Assembly (NCBI GenBank): GCA_001724265.1
Contig: MEDY01000288.1
Coordinates: forward strand, 1 to 53,428
DNA: 53,428 nucleotides
Direction: 5' to 3'
DNA from: Rhizaria sp. SCN 62-66
Lineage: Eukaryota > Rhizaria, unplaced
Both the position numbers and the translations under genes were made by a program. Under the pieces are notes generated by a model. The model worked only from the letters and a program-made list of their open reading frames with translations. It ran no database searches and was not told the origin of the DNA. Below, piece by piece: positions 40,501 to 50,121 of this stretch; the stretch's first letter is position 1; every line of letters starts with the position of its first letter.

Positions 40501-42076
40501 CAGCTCCGAGAGCGAGCTCGGCAGCGCGCTGCCCAAGTGGGATATCACCTACGGCAAGGCCCCTGTGGCTGGCGCGCGCTACGTGATTATCAAGGCAGGC
40601 ACCGCGGGCGGGCTGCGCATGGCGATCGACTCGATCGCGGCGCACAACGACGCCTTCCCGGACCGGCCCGTGTCGGTCTTCTACTCGGGCGTGGGGCCTG
40701 TGACCGAGAAGGACCTCAAGGCCGCGACGGCCGCGGCGGACGCCGACGGCGTCGACTGCCCCATCCTCGTCTTCCGCGCGCCGACCGCCAACTCGCACGT
40801 AAAGAAGCTGGTCAAGCGCTACGGCGTTGAGGTGACTCACCACAGCGTCTTCGACGAGCTGCTGACCGCGATCGTGGGGCCGGAGGCCTTCGACGCGCTG
40901 TTCGCGGACCAGAACAAGACGGTTCGCCTGCGCGACGTCGGCAGCGACTTCGTCAACGGCGTCGCCACCAACACCGCCGCGAGCGGCACCGACTCTAGCT
41001 CGAGTGTGGGCGCGAGCGGCAGCGCGAGTGCGAGTGCGGTTGGAGCGATCACGTTGGCCGAGGGCGCGGTGCCGCTGGTGCCCGGCGGCAAGGGCGGTAG
41101 CGGGTTTCCGCTCACTCTGCGCTCGCAGACGCCAGAGGGCGCGCTCAAAGACGCCGCGCGCGCCGCACACGCCGCGCGCAGGGCCAAGGCCGAGGCCGAG
41201 GCGGTGGCGGCGGCGGAGCGGGCCGCCCGCGCCGCCGCGCGCAAGGCTGCACTATCCGCTGCCTCGAGCTCGGGCTCAGGGTCCAGTCTTGGCCTCAGCA
41301 GTTTTGGCAGCAGCAGCGGCGCCGGCGCTGCGGGCGAGAGCGTGTCGTCGCGGGCGGCTGCGACGCTGTTGTCACAGCTGCAGCAGCAGAAGCAGACGCA
41401 GCAGCGCGCGTCCCTCGGCCTCGCCAACCTCACCAATCCGAACGCAAACGCGGTCGCGGCTGCGAGCAGCGCTGCCGGTGCGAGTGCTGGTGCGGGCAAT
41501 AGTAAGAAGACAGGGGGCCTGTCGCCGGCGATGCTCGCGATGGCCAAGGCGGCCGGCATGAGCCACGCCGAGGTCACCAAGATCCTCCAGGCCGCCGACA
41601 ACTCTGGCACTGGCGCTGGTACTAGTGACGGGTTCTACGCCCGGCAGGCCAGGGCTGCAAGTGTGACGCTGCCGGTGGCCAGCGCCAGGGGTCTGCCCAC
41701 CTCTAGCACGAACGACGACACTGACGCGAAGAGCAGCACGATCGTGAGCGAGAATGCTTCTGTAGCCGCGTCTGCACGGTCGCCGCTGCAGTCTCAGCCG
41801 AAGCTGGGTCTCGCCCCGACGCTGGCTCCTGCTCAGGGCTTGGCCCAGGGCCCGAAGCGCCGGTCTCTGTTTGGCGGTATCAAGCTGGCCAACGAGTTCA
41901 GCGCCTCCACCCCCGCTGCCGACACAGTGAGCAGTCTCAATGGCACCATCAGCGCGATCGATGACAGCAACAGCGGCAGCAACAGCGCTGATGTCCAGAG
42001 CGCGGACGCGGGTGCGCGCGGCCCGCAGAGGCCCGGACGGATGAACTTGAAGAAGCTCATGGGGGACGCTCAGTAA
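37595..42076 (+). CDS. MTIF2: Mitochondrial translation initiation factor IF-2 (1493 aa)
   Basis: This GTPase brings initiator tRNA to the small mitoribosomal subunit. A single frame runs from ATG 37595 to TAA 42076. Residues 1-about 150 are Ala/Ser/Arg-rich with almost no acids, as in a mitochondrial presequence. An IF2-N-like segment follows (YVTARDLAFRLHITLMQLHK). The G domain has G1 GHVDHGKTT (315-323), AGITQ, G3 DTPGHASF (404), G4 TKVD (458, usually NKVD) and G5 SALEGLN (566). Domain 2 has LAPPVGLVLEGKNESGGRGR and YSGLLERGNPFVSG. After a long acidic insertion, the IF-2 domain 3 appears as YVIIKAGTAGGLRMAIDSIA and SVFYSGVGPVTEKDL. About 370 C-terminal residues are Ala/Ser/Gln-rich and end GRMNLKKLMGDAQ. 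Bacterial-type IF2 with a presequence could also serve a plastid, but nothing here indicates one. Confidence 0.93.
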   Translation: MFRKLGAAVLRNPGPRAAAHAAASVCTAPASVANASAPTMLPALHPALSTASGCSPYSTTAAAATSSSHSAVYPSYPSASVTAAATATTASAAAMSLGAAPARSFFTTTSAATLGPHRAAAGLTATATATAATAVSVSSLLASPPRSAVVSVPSRGYGDDYTTRERRRLRAQKSGALISIPAYVTARDLAFRLHITLMQLHKAGAALYPWWPRASERQLKKDGFSMLKDLILRFDECAEFTRRLGYKAVYEHTGIWRIRNEHYQALLRGRRPVSAARSGARGEQLSSRGAGAAAVAEEERPVRIQPKQPVVCIVGHVDHGKTTLLDTLRGTSIAAAEDAGITQDLYSHQAPVGDEIVALWGAGADLNSQSLARPANTDRRVAAAMDGYSDAGLLSVYRNVTFLDTPGHASFFDMRENAVLFCDLVLLVVSAVDGVCNQTLESISYVKEFKTPVLVVLTKVDLPEANVNRVVKQLKDAGLAVTPHSEDKAWARIVPDPEAAAAAVRTNNSANASASAANSPAAAKKGKGRSSLLGPTASSSSSSNSANGGASELLTAVQTVPYVAVSALEGLNMASLRASLLKTFMTVRPSCDILAPPVGLVLEGKNESGGRGRVLRVLLYSGLLERGNPFVSGILHGSVRDIRAHGEPELHFSNNDPHNTTENLDDNSEAVSTETTNVVADAYANAEDALAAATAARAAALASKSAVPTDPRAAALRAAAGAAPRAVPANVVTPPARLDSPEAARRAARPWTRSRLGTQLAVGVPGVPLEVTGCSVLPHAGDDFRVCLDSALARAVADARRLEAEYADQSRFALGGAVPKKWVPPGEGDFVSQGVWEDWVEEHRPLSLPSGAADAAAGSAQSGDAARGSVMNRVMVKSGARNFDSDDEEAVAAAVAVGGSKHATRGTGRSLNGSDSGKAGSKELSTDAENGNDELDYDDDVDEEFDAEAEADDDVGAEDEEDGSDGGYSSSESELGSALPKWDITYGKAPVAGARYVIIKAGTAGGLRMAIDSIAAHNDAFPDRPVSVFYSGVGPVTEKDLKAATAAADADGVDCPILVFRAPTANSHVKKLVKRYGVEVTHHSVFDELLTAIVGPEAFDALFADQNKTVRLRDVGSDFVNGVATNTAASGTDSSSSVGASGSASASAVGAITLAEGAVPLVPGGKGGSGFPLTLRSQTPEGALKDAARAAHAARRAKAEAEAVAAAERAARAAARKAALSAASSSGSGSSLGLSSFGSSSGAGAAGESVSSRAAATLLSQLQQQKQTQQRASLGLANLTNPNANAVAAASSAAGASAGAGNSKKTGGLSPAMLAMAKAAGMSHAEVTKILQAADNSGTGAGTSDGFYARQARAASVTLPVASARGLPTSSTNDDTDAKSSTIVSENASVAASARSPLQSQPKLGLAPTLAPAQGLAQGPKRRSLFGGIKLANEFSASTPAADTVSSLNGTISAIDDSNSGSNSADVQSADAGARGPQRPGRMNLKKLMGDAQ

Positions 42077-42435
42077 TCCACGCCTCAACATGAGCGTACA
42101 ATCCATGTTGACCGTGACACGAGCAGTCCCAAATGTTTGATGGCTGACTGTGTTATGTCTACTGTATTCTGTAATGCTACAAAAGCTTATTATTTATTGG
42201 CAAAATACGAAATACACCTTAATTCAATTAACTATACAAGAAAATATTTTGATTTCAACTTAATTATGTATTGTTCACACTGTCATTTGTTAAGTTCATG
42301 GCCAGTTACAGAGTTGCAACTGCAGCACAAATCATACACCTGTGTTTCTCAATCGGAACATCATTCACTGACTCTTCTATATAACACGTGTCATCCCTTT
42401 CTACAAGCGGCTTTCATAGTCTGGTGGAATCGCAC
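42077..42435. other. Convergent intergenic region
   Basis: AT-rich spacer between the stops of mtIF2 (+) and the RIIa gene (-). No gene or element recognised. Confidence 0.5.
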
Positions 42436-43056
42436 TCACTTCTTGTTGTCGTTCGCAGCCGCGGCGGCGGCGGGCGGAGGGGCTGAGGCCGAGGCGGCAG
42501 TCGTGGTGGTGGACAAACCTAGCTCGGGCGGGGCCAGCTTAGCAAAATACTGCGCCGCAAACTCGCGCACATCCATGGGCTTCACAGTAAGGCTGTAATA
42601 AAGCGGTCAGTGAAAGATAACAAATCAAATGCAGAGTGTGAGAGACGAAAGCAGAGGACGAAGAGCAGTAACGGCTACAAGAACAGTCACATCAAACGTG
42701 CAAGCTAGTGCAACACAAGCACGGAGAAAGAGTATGAGTGATATGTGCAAAACGTACCAAGCGGCAACAAAGTCGTTGACGAGATGGCCCAGCTCGGGGG
42801 TCGAAGCAAGGTAGTAGTCAAGCTCCTCCTTCTTGGTCGCCTGAGAGACAACAACGAAGGATGGAGCGAGGTGAAAAAGTGGTGGAACGAATCACAAAAC
42901 AAATAAGTTAAGAATAGTGAGCCAAGAATGCGTATGTCAAATGCTGATTAAACGCTTTGGAACTCAAAGTATGGCATAAAAGCGCGGTGGTAAAGGACGA
43001 ACCTTGGCTTTGTCGTAGTTGGCGAGAGTCTCGCGGGTGATTGGTGTGTCGGCCAT
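42436..43056 (-). CDS. RIIa-domain mini-protein (3 exons, 97 aa)
   Basis: Exons are 43056-43003, 42840-42758 and 42592-42436 (TGA), joined in frame across introns of 162 and 165 bases with donors GTTCGT and GTACGT. The protein starts MADTPITRETLANYDKAK. Residues about 33-66 form a dimerisation/docking helix pair, reading LVNDFVAACLTVKPMDVREF then AAQYFAKL. This is the RIIa pattern of PKA regulatory subunits, RIIAD1 and ropporin-like proteins, which bind amphipathic helices of A-kinase anchoring proteins and radial-spoke parts. The tail is Ala/Pro-rich and ends NDNKK. There is no cyclic-nucleotide domain, so it is a stand-alone docking module, commonly found in ciliated or flagellated organisms. 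Each exon is too short to appear as a substantial open frame. It is divergent from the cycloisomerase gene. Confidence 0.85.
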
Positions 43057-43539
43057 GAGAGCCTCTACGAAGGAGTGAGAATAGCGTGATGTGATCATAA
43101 TCATGGGTTTTTAAAAACAAAAATATGATAATAACGCAGTTTAAGTATATTGGCTAAATTATTCGTCGTAAAAACGAGCGCATCCCCTCCTTTTCACTTC
43201 CGCAATTCGCCGCTTATCGACTGCCTAAACCCTGTAACATGCTCTACACACTGCACTCCACTTTCCTTGCTCGCGAGCTCCACAATGACTCGACAACCCG
43301 ATTTTGGAGTGATTAATGTTACAACACTGATTTTTAATACTATTCTCACTCTTAATTGTTCGTAACACTTCTAAAATCTTGCTCTGCACTCTTATCTCCG
43401 CTTGTCCGTAACTGCCCGTGGTCATTTCTCAATTTCGTCAACACTCTCCGTGCCTTCGCCCACGTCACCGGCTTGACCCTTGGGCCTTTTTCTTTGCCAC
43501 GCTAACGTGCCCTGCCTTATTGCGCAGTACAGCACACAC
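43057..43539. promoter_or_regulatory. Divergent promoter region with a probable 5' UTR intron of the cycloisomerase gene
   Basis: It separates the RIIa start (-) and the cycloisomerase start (+). GTCCGTAAC at 43404 fits the local donor pattern. The acceptor TTGCGCAG ends at 43527, preceded by a CTAAC branch-point-like motif at about 43502 and a pyrimidine-rich stretch. This predicts a 124-base 5' UTR intron ending 12 bases before the ATG. Confidence 0.5.
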
Positions 43540-44628
43540 ATGGCGAAGCCTGCCTCGAGCAAGGTCGCCTCCACGGCGTCGTCAACGGACCTGGACCTGT
43601 CGACCTGGTCCGGCTGGTTTCAATCCTTCCTCTCGGACAACCCTGACAAGCGCGCGGGTGAGCTCTTCTTCTGCAAGTGGATTGCCGTCTGGCTTGTCTA
43701 CTTTGGTGGCATTGTTGTTACCAAGGCCTACGAGACCTTCGACGCCATGTCCTACATGAAGGTCGGGCTGCTCAGCGTGCTGCCGCCTATCCTCATCCCG
43801 CTCTTCTTCCCCAAGCTGTCCGGCGAGGCGCACCTGCATTGGGCGCAGCGCTTCACTACCAAGGCCAACATCTGGATTTTTGTCTTCTCCTGGGTCGGCA
43901 ACTACTTCTGGACGCACTACTTCTACAAGGTGCTCGGCACCACCTACACGATGCCCTCACACGATGTCAACGGCGTGCCGCTCGCGCTCTACTTCATCAC
44001 GCACACCTACTTCCTGCTCTACCACGTCGCGTCCTCAGCCGCCCTCCGCGCGCTCTGGCGCAAGCTTGCGCGCGCCCCGAACCCGCTTTCCCCGCGCGCG
44101 CAGGTCATCCTCGTGTCGGTGGTGATCGTCGTTATGTGCTACACGACCGCGGTGATGGAGGTCGCGACCATCGCGTCCTTCCCGTACTACTCCTACCCGG
44201 ACACCAAGGCCATGTTCATCGTCGGCAGCGGCTTCTACGGCATCTACTTCCTTACCAGCTTCCCCATGTTCCTGCGCATGGACGAGTACGCTAAGAGCAA
44301 CGCCGCCGCGGCCCCCCATGACGACCTCGCCTCGCGCGCGGCCAAGCTCTTCACGCCCCTGGAGGCGCTCAGGGATGTGCTCGTGCACTGCATGGCCACC
44401 ACGATGGCGCTTGACCTCTGGCGCATCACCATCGGTACGTCTCGCCTCGCGCTAAAACACGGAGCAACTTGAAAATCACTCTTCTGTAAGAGACCTTTTG
44501 TCGCTACTACTGCTGCTTTAAGACTTATTGCTCACCTGAACTTGTGTTTCTTTTTTCTTTCTTTTTGTTCGTGATATATAGGCCAAATCCATGGTGGCAA
44601 CGCTGGTGATGTCTCTTGGATCTTTTAA
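43540..44628 (+). CDS. CPI1: Cycloeucalenol cycloisomerase (2 exons, 313 aa)
   Basis: Opens the 9,19-cyclopropane ring of cycloeucalenol to give obtusifoliol, a step specific to cycloartenol-based sterol synthesis, in the ER membrane. Exons are 43540-44434 and 44582-44628 (TAA). The intron (147 bases, GTACGT to ATATAG) splits a Gly codon, and the last exon adds only GQIHGGNAGDVSWIF. Family features include WFQSFLSDNPDKRAGELFFC, TKAYETFDAMSYMKVGL, FFPKLSGEAHLHWAQRFTTK, ANIWIFVFSWVGNYFWTHYF and LGTTYTMPSHDVNGVPLALY. Several hydrophobic membrane segments are evident. The length is close to the plant enzyme (about 280 residues), without the homopolymer insertions of its neighbours. It implies that cycloartenol, not lanosterol, is the first cyclic sterol in this organism. 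Confidence 0.95.
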
Positions 44629-45804
44629 ATGACGCTCAGCTGAGTGCATAATCAGCTCTTCTTCTAATGAATGGTGACACCGCAATGTGAATCGTGACTA
44701 GGAGTTCATACTACGATGCTATGATTTTTCTTACGGTGTAAAATGTTTCCAAATGATTATTTAGACTGTGATAGAATGGGAAAACCAGGAAACTTTCACT
44801 TAATAATTAGAACAATCTCGATTTAGCCTCGACAAACACGGCACAACGGTACAAACACGACCAACGGTGATGCCGATAGATCCACGAGCTCGGTTCGCTT
44901 CTTTGCTTTTAACGGTAACACTACCTCGGATTGAGTTTAATGACGTGCCCAGTGCTTGTGTGATGCTGTGAGTATGCGTGCGTGACCGGAGTGGCTGTGG
45001 CTGTGTTATGAGGTGCACTGTTGTCATTTCCGACACATGGTCGCTATGAAGATTGTACCAGAGGTCGCCCTCTACCCATAAATAGACTCATATAAACAGA
45101 TATACCGAGAACAAGATAAAATGTTACATGAACGCTGCAGTTATATTCATAAATAAAAACTGAGTTCTCCAAACGCTAATACTGGGTGAGATATCATCTA
45201 TTAAAGAGGAGCATTTGAAAAGCAATCAAAGAGCAGGCAATTACGCCAACTTAGTGGGAATATAGTGCATCTCACTGAGTTGAATAGGCTATTTAACTAG
45301 GTTTAACCAATAGTTCAAGATTGATATTTAACAATACTGTGGATAATAATTTTTAAAAAAAATGTTCTAGAGTGCTTGTGAAGCTTTAATGTCCCCACCA
45401 CACACGAAACAGAGCTCTAGCCCACGGTCAGTGACGGGTTCGATCGATGTTGGACGATGGAGGCCCGACGGAGTTCGGATGGCGAGGGCGCCGGCCGGAG
45501 CGAGAGTTAACCGTTATTTGCGGCCGTCAACGCTGCTGCTGTGCGTTAGTAATCGTGGAACTGTAGAAAAATTGCGCAGAAGTATTTCCTTACCTGTTTG
45601 CTTTGCGTAAACACGATCGCGAGACAGTCTTTTTTTCTGCTTTCCGTCGCATTGCTTGCCTTCCGTCTTTCGCTCAGACAGCTCCTCCGCCCGCTCGCCC
45701 GCCTTATCCTTGTTAAATATAACTCACACTCCCGCATGTGTTATCACCTTTCATTCTTGTTGCTCTGCGCGCAGCCCCGAATTGACGGCAATCTTGACGC
45801 AAGA
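44629..45804. other. Intergenic region and probable CCCH leader with 5' UTR intron
   Basis: 44629-45370 is AT-rich with no gene. 45400-45540 is GC-richer and looks like a leader exon. GTGCGTTAG at 45541 and the pyrimidine-rich acceptor CTCTGCGCGCAG ending at 45774 suggest a 234-base intron, placing the CCCH start at 45805. The CCCH frame is also open from 45598, but that part would lie inside the intron. A GGTTCGATC match near 45436 is not part of a foldable tRNA. Confidence 0.45.
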
Positions 45805-46871
45805 ATGTCGCTAAGCTCTGGGCCCCTGTCGACCGACGCTCGCGGTCCGGCTCCGTCGTCGGGTCCGCTCATCGAGATGTCAGAAGCTGCCTCCCACCAC
45901 AAAAACGCGTCCCCCGAGTTATCCTCTGTTCCTCTCAGCTTCGTCCGCTCGCAGCAGAATCTTCTCGACGCCGCAGTCGCCACCACGCACAGCCCCACGC
46001 TGCCGAAGCAGCCCTGGCTCCCGTCCCCCGCGCGGCCTCTCGCGCAGACACAGGCGCAGGGACAGCAGGGCCTCCGCTCGCAGTCGGACGACGCCTCACT
46101 CCAGCAGCAGCTGCAGCTGCAGCCCCCCGCGCAGCACCAGGGCTCTGGCGCCCCCTCACCCTCCGCGGGTGCGCTAAACTCGAGTAGATCCGGCGGCAAC
46201 CCGAACAACAGCAACGGCAACCCGTTCATGGCGCCGCACATGCCCGACTCGTCGCTCTTTGCCAGCTCCTCCCCGGCCATCTCAATTGGCTCCAGCAACC
46301 CGCGCATCCACCCCGGCGGCCCCAACAACAGCAACAACGCCGGCAACGTAGTGAACCCCTACTACTCCCCTGCGCCGAGCGTAGCCGTCGCCACTACGTG
46401 CCCGCTCTCGTCTCCCGCACTCGGCTCCGACCACGGCGGGCTGTTTGCCAGCCACGTCGCGCTCAGCAACGCCGGCGGCTACTCCGGCAACGGCGGCGGC
46501 AGCAACGCCGGCGGCGGCAGCGGCGGCGGCGGCTATATCGGTGGGCGCAACCTGACTGCGTCCGACGCCGATGGGGACATCTCGCTCCCCGCGGCCGGCA
46601 ACGGCAACGGCAACGGCAACATGGGCATGACGGGCTTCATGGGCTTCAGCAACTACGGCGGCAACAACAACAGCAACAACAGCAACAGCAGCGGCAAGCC
46701 ACAGTTCCGCGCGACGGGCAACGCGAGTCTCGACGCGGCGCTGGCGCAGAGCCACGGCCACGGCCACGGGTTCGGCGGCTACGGCAGCCACGGGAACCAC
46801 GGGACGCCGCAGCTGCACAGCTACAGCCACAGCAACAGGCTCTCGCCCACCGCGGCCCAGCAGCAGCAACT

Positions 46872-46903
<32 letters not shown>

Positions 46904-47382
46904 GCTTTGGCGGCTACGGCCGCGGCGGTAACGCGTCCAACGGCTCGAACACTTACAACGGCAACAGCAGCAACAACACCGCCGGCGTCAGTGGGAACAA
47001 CAACGGCGGGCTCAACATCGGCAGCCTCGGGCTCAGCAGTTACAACAGCAACAGCAGCAACAACGGCGGCAGCGGCAGCGGCGCGGTGACGACAGGTCTG
47101 GCCCCGACCCCGGTATCAGCGTCCTCGTTCCAGCCCCACATTTTCCCCAACAACAACAGCAACGGCAACGGCAACAACATCACTGTGGGCAACTCGCTTG
47201 ACGACGGCTCCGCGGTCAACAGCAACGGCAGCGGCAGTGGCAACGGCAACAGCGGCTCTGGCATGGTGATGGGCTACGTGTCGGACCGCTCCCTCACCAA
47301 CGGCAACAACAACAACAACGGCAACGGCAACAACGTGAACAGCAGCAACAGCAATGCGATGTCAACGTACCCTAGCTTCTCC

Positions 47383-47414
<32 letters not shown>

Positions 47415-47432
47415 CGACGCGCTGGCCGCCGC

Positions 47433-47463
<31 letters not shown>

Positions 47464-48573
47464 AGCGGCAGCCCGAACATGAACAATCTCGGCCTGTACG
47501 CCTCCGCGGCCGCGGCGGCGCACGCGCACCACCTGCAGGCCGCGCAGTTCCAGCTCCAGTTCCAGCAGCAGCAGCAGGCGCAGGCGCAGGCGCAGCAGCA
47601 GCACCAGGGCATGATGAACCACGCTGCCGTGGCCGCGGCCGCCGCCGCCGCCGCCGCAGCGGCCGCCGCTGCCGGCGTCTCTGGCTCGGCCGGCGCGGCC
47701 GGCGTGTCGCGCGTGCCGCGCGAGGTGCGGCTGCAGCGGCGCAACAACCGGTGCGAGAACCCCTTCTGGAAGACCAAAGTGTGCGCGTACTTCCTGCGCG
47801 GCGAGTGCAAGAAGACGGCCGACGACTGCGCCTTCGCTCACACGCACGCGCCCGCGGGCTCGGCCGCCGCCGCCGCCGCGGGCGCCGGCGCCAGCGGCGT
47901 GCCCAGCGCGGCTGCCGCGGCGGCGCAGTACGCCAGCTTTGCGGCCGGCGACATGTCCGCGGGGGGGCTCGGCGCCCTCGGTCAGGGCCAGGGCCAGGAC
48001 GGGGGGCAGGTGCAGTTCGACCAGTCGCCCTCGGCGTCGCCCTCGATGGCGCAGGCCTCGCTCGCGCACCATATCCAGCAGCAACAGCAACAGCAGCAGC
48101 AGCAGTTCTTGCACATGCAGATCCAGCAGCAGCATGCCGCCGCCGCCGCCGCCGCCGCCGCCACTGGCAGTAACAGCGGCCAGCGCCACCCTCACCAGCA
48201 GCAGCAGCAGCAGCTCGGCCGCACTCAGCCTCAACAGCCCGGCGCTGGCGCTGCAGCGGCGGGCGCGGCAACATCGGCGGCGGACGGCGGTTTGCTGGCG
48301 CTAGCGCAGAGCACGGCGCTGGAGCTGGCCGCGAGCCTGGGCGTCGAGGTTTCGGCCGTGTCGCCGCAGGCCATTGCCGCCGCCATGACCACAAAGGCCA
48401 TGGGCCACTTCCAGCAACAACAGCAGCAGATGATGCAGCAGCAGCAGCAGCAGCAGAACGACATGAGCGTCTCCGCGTCCCCCGCGGCCGCCACGCGTGG
48501 GCCCCTGCTCTCGGCCGGCTCGGGCTCCGTCGCGCCCTCGGTCGCGGGCTCCGGCAACGCCTCCAACTCAGAT

Positions 48574-48609
<36 letters not shown>

Positions 48610-49162
48610 CACCACCACCACCAGGGCCAGGGCCAGGGCCACAACGGTCACAACGGGCACCGTCGCAACGCGTCATCGTCGTCGCTCTCGTACCTGGGCC
48701 TCGCCAACAACAGCAGCAACGGCAAGAACGCGAACAGTAACACCAACAACAACGGCAACAACAACCGGCGCAACAACAACAGCAACAGCAACAACGCGAG
48801 CGCGAACGCTAACAACCCCGCTGCCGCGGCCGCTGCTGCTGCCGCTGCTGCGGCGAGTATGAACATGAACATGAACATGAACATGCTCAGCAACATGTCC
48901 CTGAACAACAACAGCAGCGGCGGCGGCGGGAACAACGCGGCCGCGCGCTCGGGCCCCGGTGCGAACCCGTTCTGGAAGACGAAGCCGTGCACGTACTTCA
49001 TGCAGGGCGACTGCAAGAAGACCGAGGCCGACTGCCCCTTCGCGCACCTGACCTTTGAGCAGCTCCAGATCATGCAGATGCAGCAGAAGCTTATCGGCGC
49101 CGCAAACAACAACACCGGCACCGCCAACGCGGGCAACACTGCCAACGCCATGTCGATGCAGT

Positions 49163-49204
<42 letters not shown>

Positions 49205-50121
49205 TTGTGGCGAACGCGCACGCGCAGCAGCAGCTGCAGCTGCAGTTCCAGATGCAGCTCTTACAACAGCATCAGCAGCAGCAGCAGCACAACAACAACT
49301 CTGCGCAGGCCGCGCTGCAGCAGCAGCTCGCAGTGCTCCAGCTCAACGGCAACAACGGCGCTGGTGCCAGTGCTAACGGGCTGAACTCGGCCTCGCCGGC
49401 CCCTGCCTCCGCCGCTGCCTACAACAACCAGTTCGGCAACAACAACGGCAACAACCATCAGCAGCAGCAGCAGCAGCAACAGCACTTCCTGCGTCCCTCG
49501 CGTAGCTTCGACGGCGTCACAGGCGCCAACTACAGCCTCGACCGCGACGGCCGCAGCCACAGCTTCGGCCCCCAACAGCAGCAGCAGCAGCAGCAGCAGA
49601 ACACGCTTGCAGTGCCCAACTCCAACTCCAACGGCAGCAACGACAACGGCGCTGGCTTGATGTCTGCGCTGGTGCCGCCCGCGCACAGCCACGATAACAG
49701 CAACAACAGCGTCAACAGTGCGAACGGCAACACCACTGGCAACGTCGGCGTCGGTGTGAGAAACTTCGGCGGCTTCGGTTACAACGAGTACGACTTCAGC
49801 GCCTTCAGCCTCAACCTCGACTTCTCGTCTATCAACAACACCACGCTGCCGCTCGCCACCACCGGCGCCGGCAACGGCGGCAGCGAAGCGCTCTACGCCT
49901 CGGCCGCGGCGGCCGCGGGCGTGACGCCTGCGTTCGGCGCCGCCAACAGCATGGGCATGGCCGCGCCGCCGGAGCTCAAGGCCGGCTCCGCGGGGCTCGG
50001 ACTCATGGGTAACCCCATGGGTGCCGGCATGGGACCCATGGGCGCCGTGAATGGCGGCTACACTCCCATGGGGCTGCTGATAGACCAGGACGAGCAGGCC
50101 TCCGTCATGCGCCACGCCTAA
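45805..50121 (+). CDS. Q/N-rich protein with two CCCH zinc fingers (1438 aa)
   Basis: A probable cytoplasmic mRNA-binding regulator. Two fingers share the lead-in NPFWKTK and the spacing C-x7-C-x6-C-x3-H. Finger 1 is at residues 660-679 (CAYFLRGECKKTADDCAFAH) and finger 2 at 1062-1081 (CTYFMQGDCKKTEADCPFAH). They lie about 400 residues apart instead of in tandem as in tristetraprolin. Everything else is Gln, Asn, Ser, Gly and Ala runs, including many pure CAG stretches, a prion-like composition typical of RNA-granule proteins. Some short hydrophobic-acidic motifs near the C-terminus (YNEYDFSAFSLNLDFS) could be docking sites. The frame ends at TAA 50121. Start 45805 (MSLSSGPLSTDARG) is chosen because of the probable acceptor at 45774. 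Despite hundreds of CAG codons, no in-frame TAG occurs. Confidence 0.85.

Noticed and set aside
19826-42440. TGA stops embedded in GTGAGT (kinase, APEH, RIIa) as hidden 5' splice sites leading to further exons
   Set aside because: No supported intron uses GTGAGT, and no continuing exon was found downstream. A G before and after TGA is expected in GC-rich ends.
45400-45460. tRNA-like GGTTCGATC sequence
   Set aside because: The flanking bases do not form a T-stem, and no D-arm, anticodon arm or acceptor stem could be drawn.
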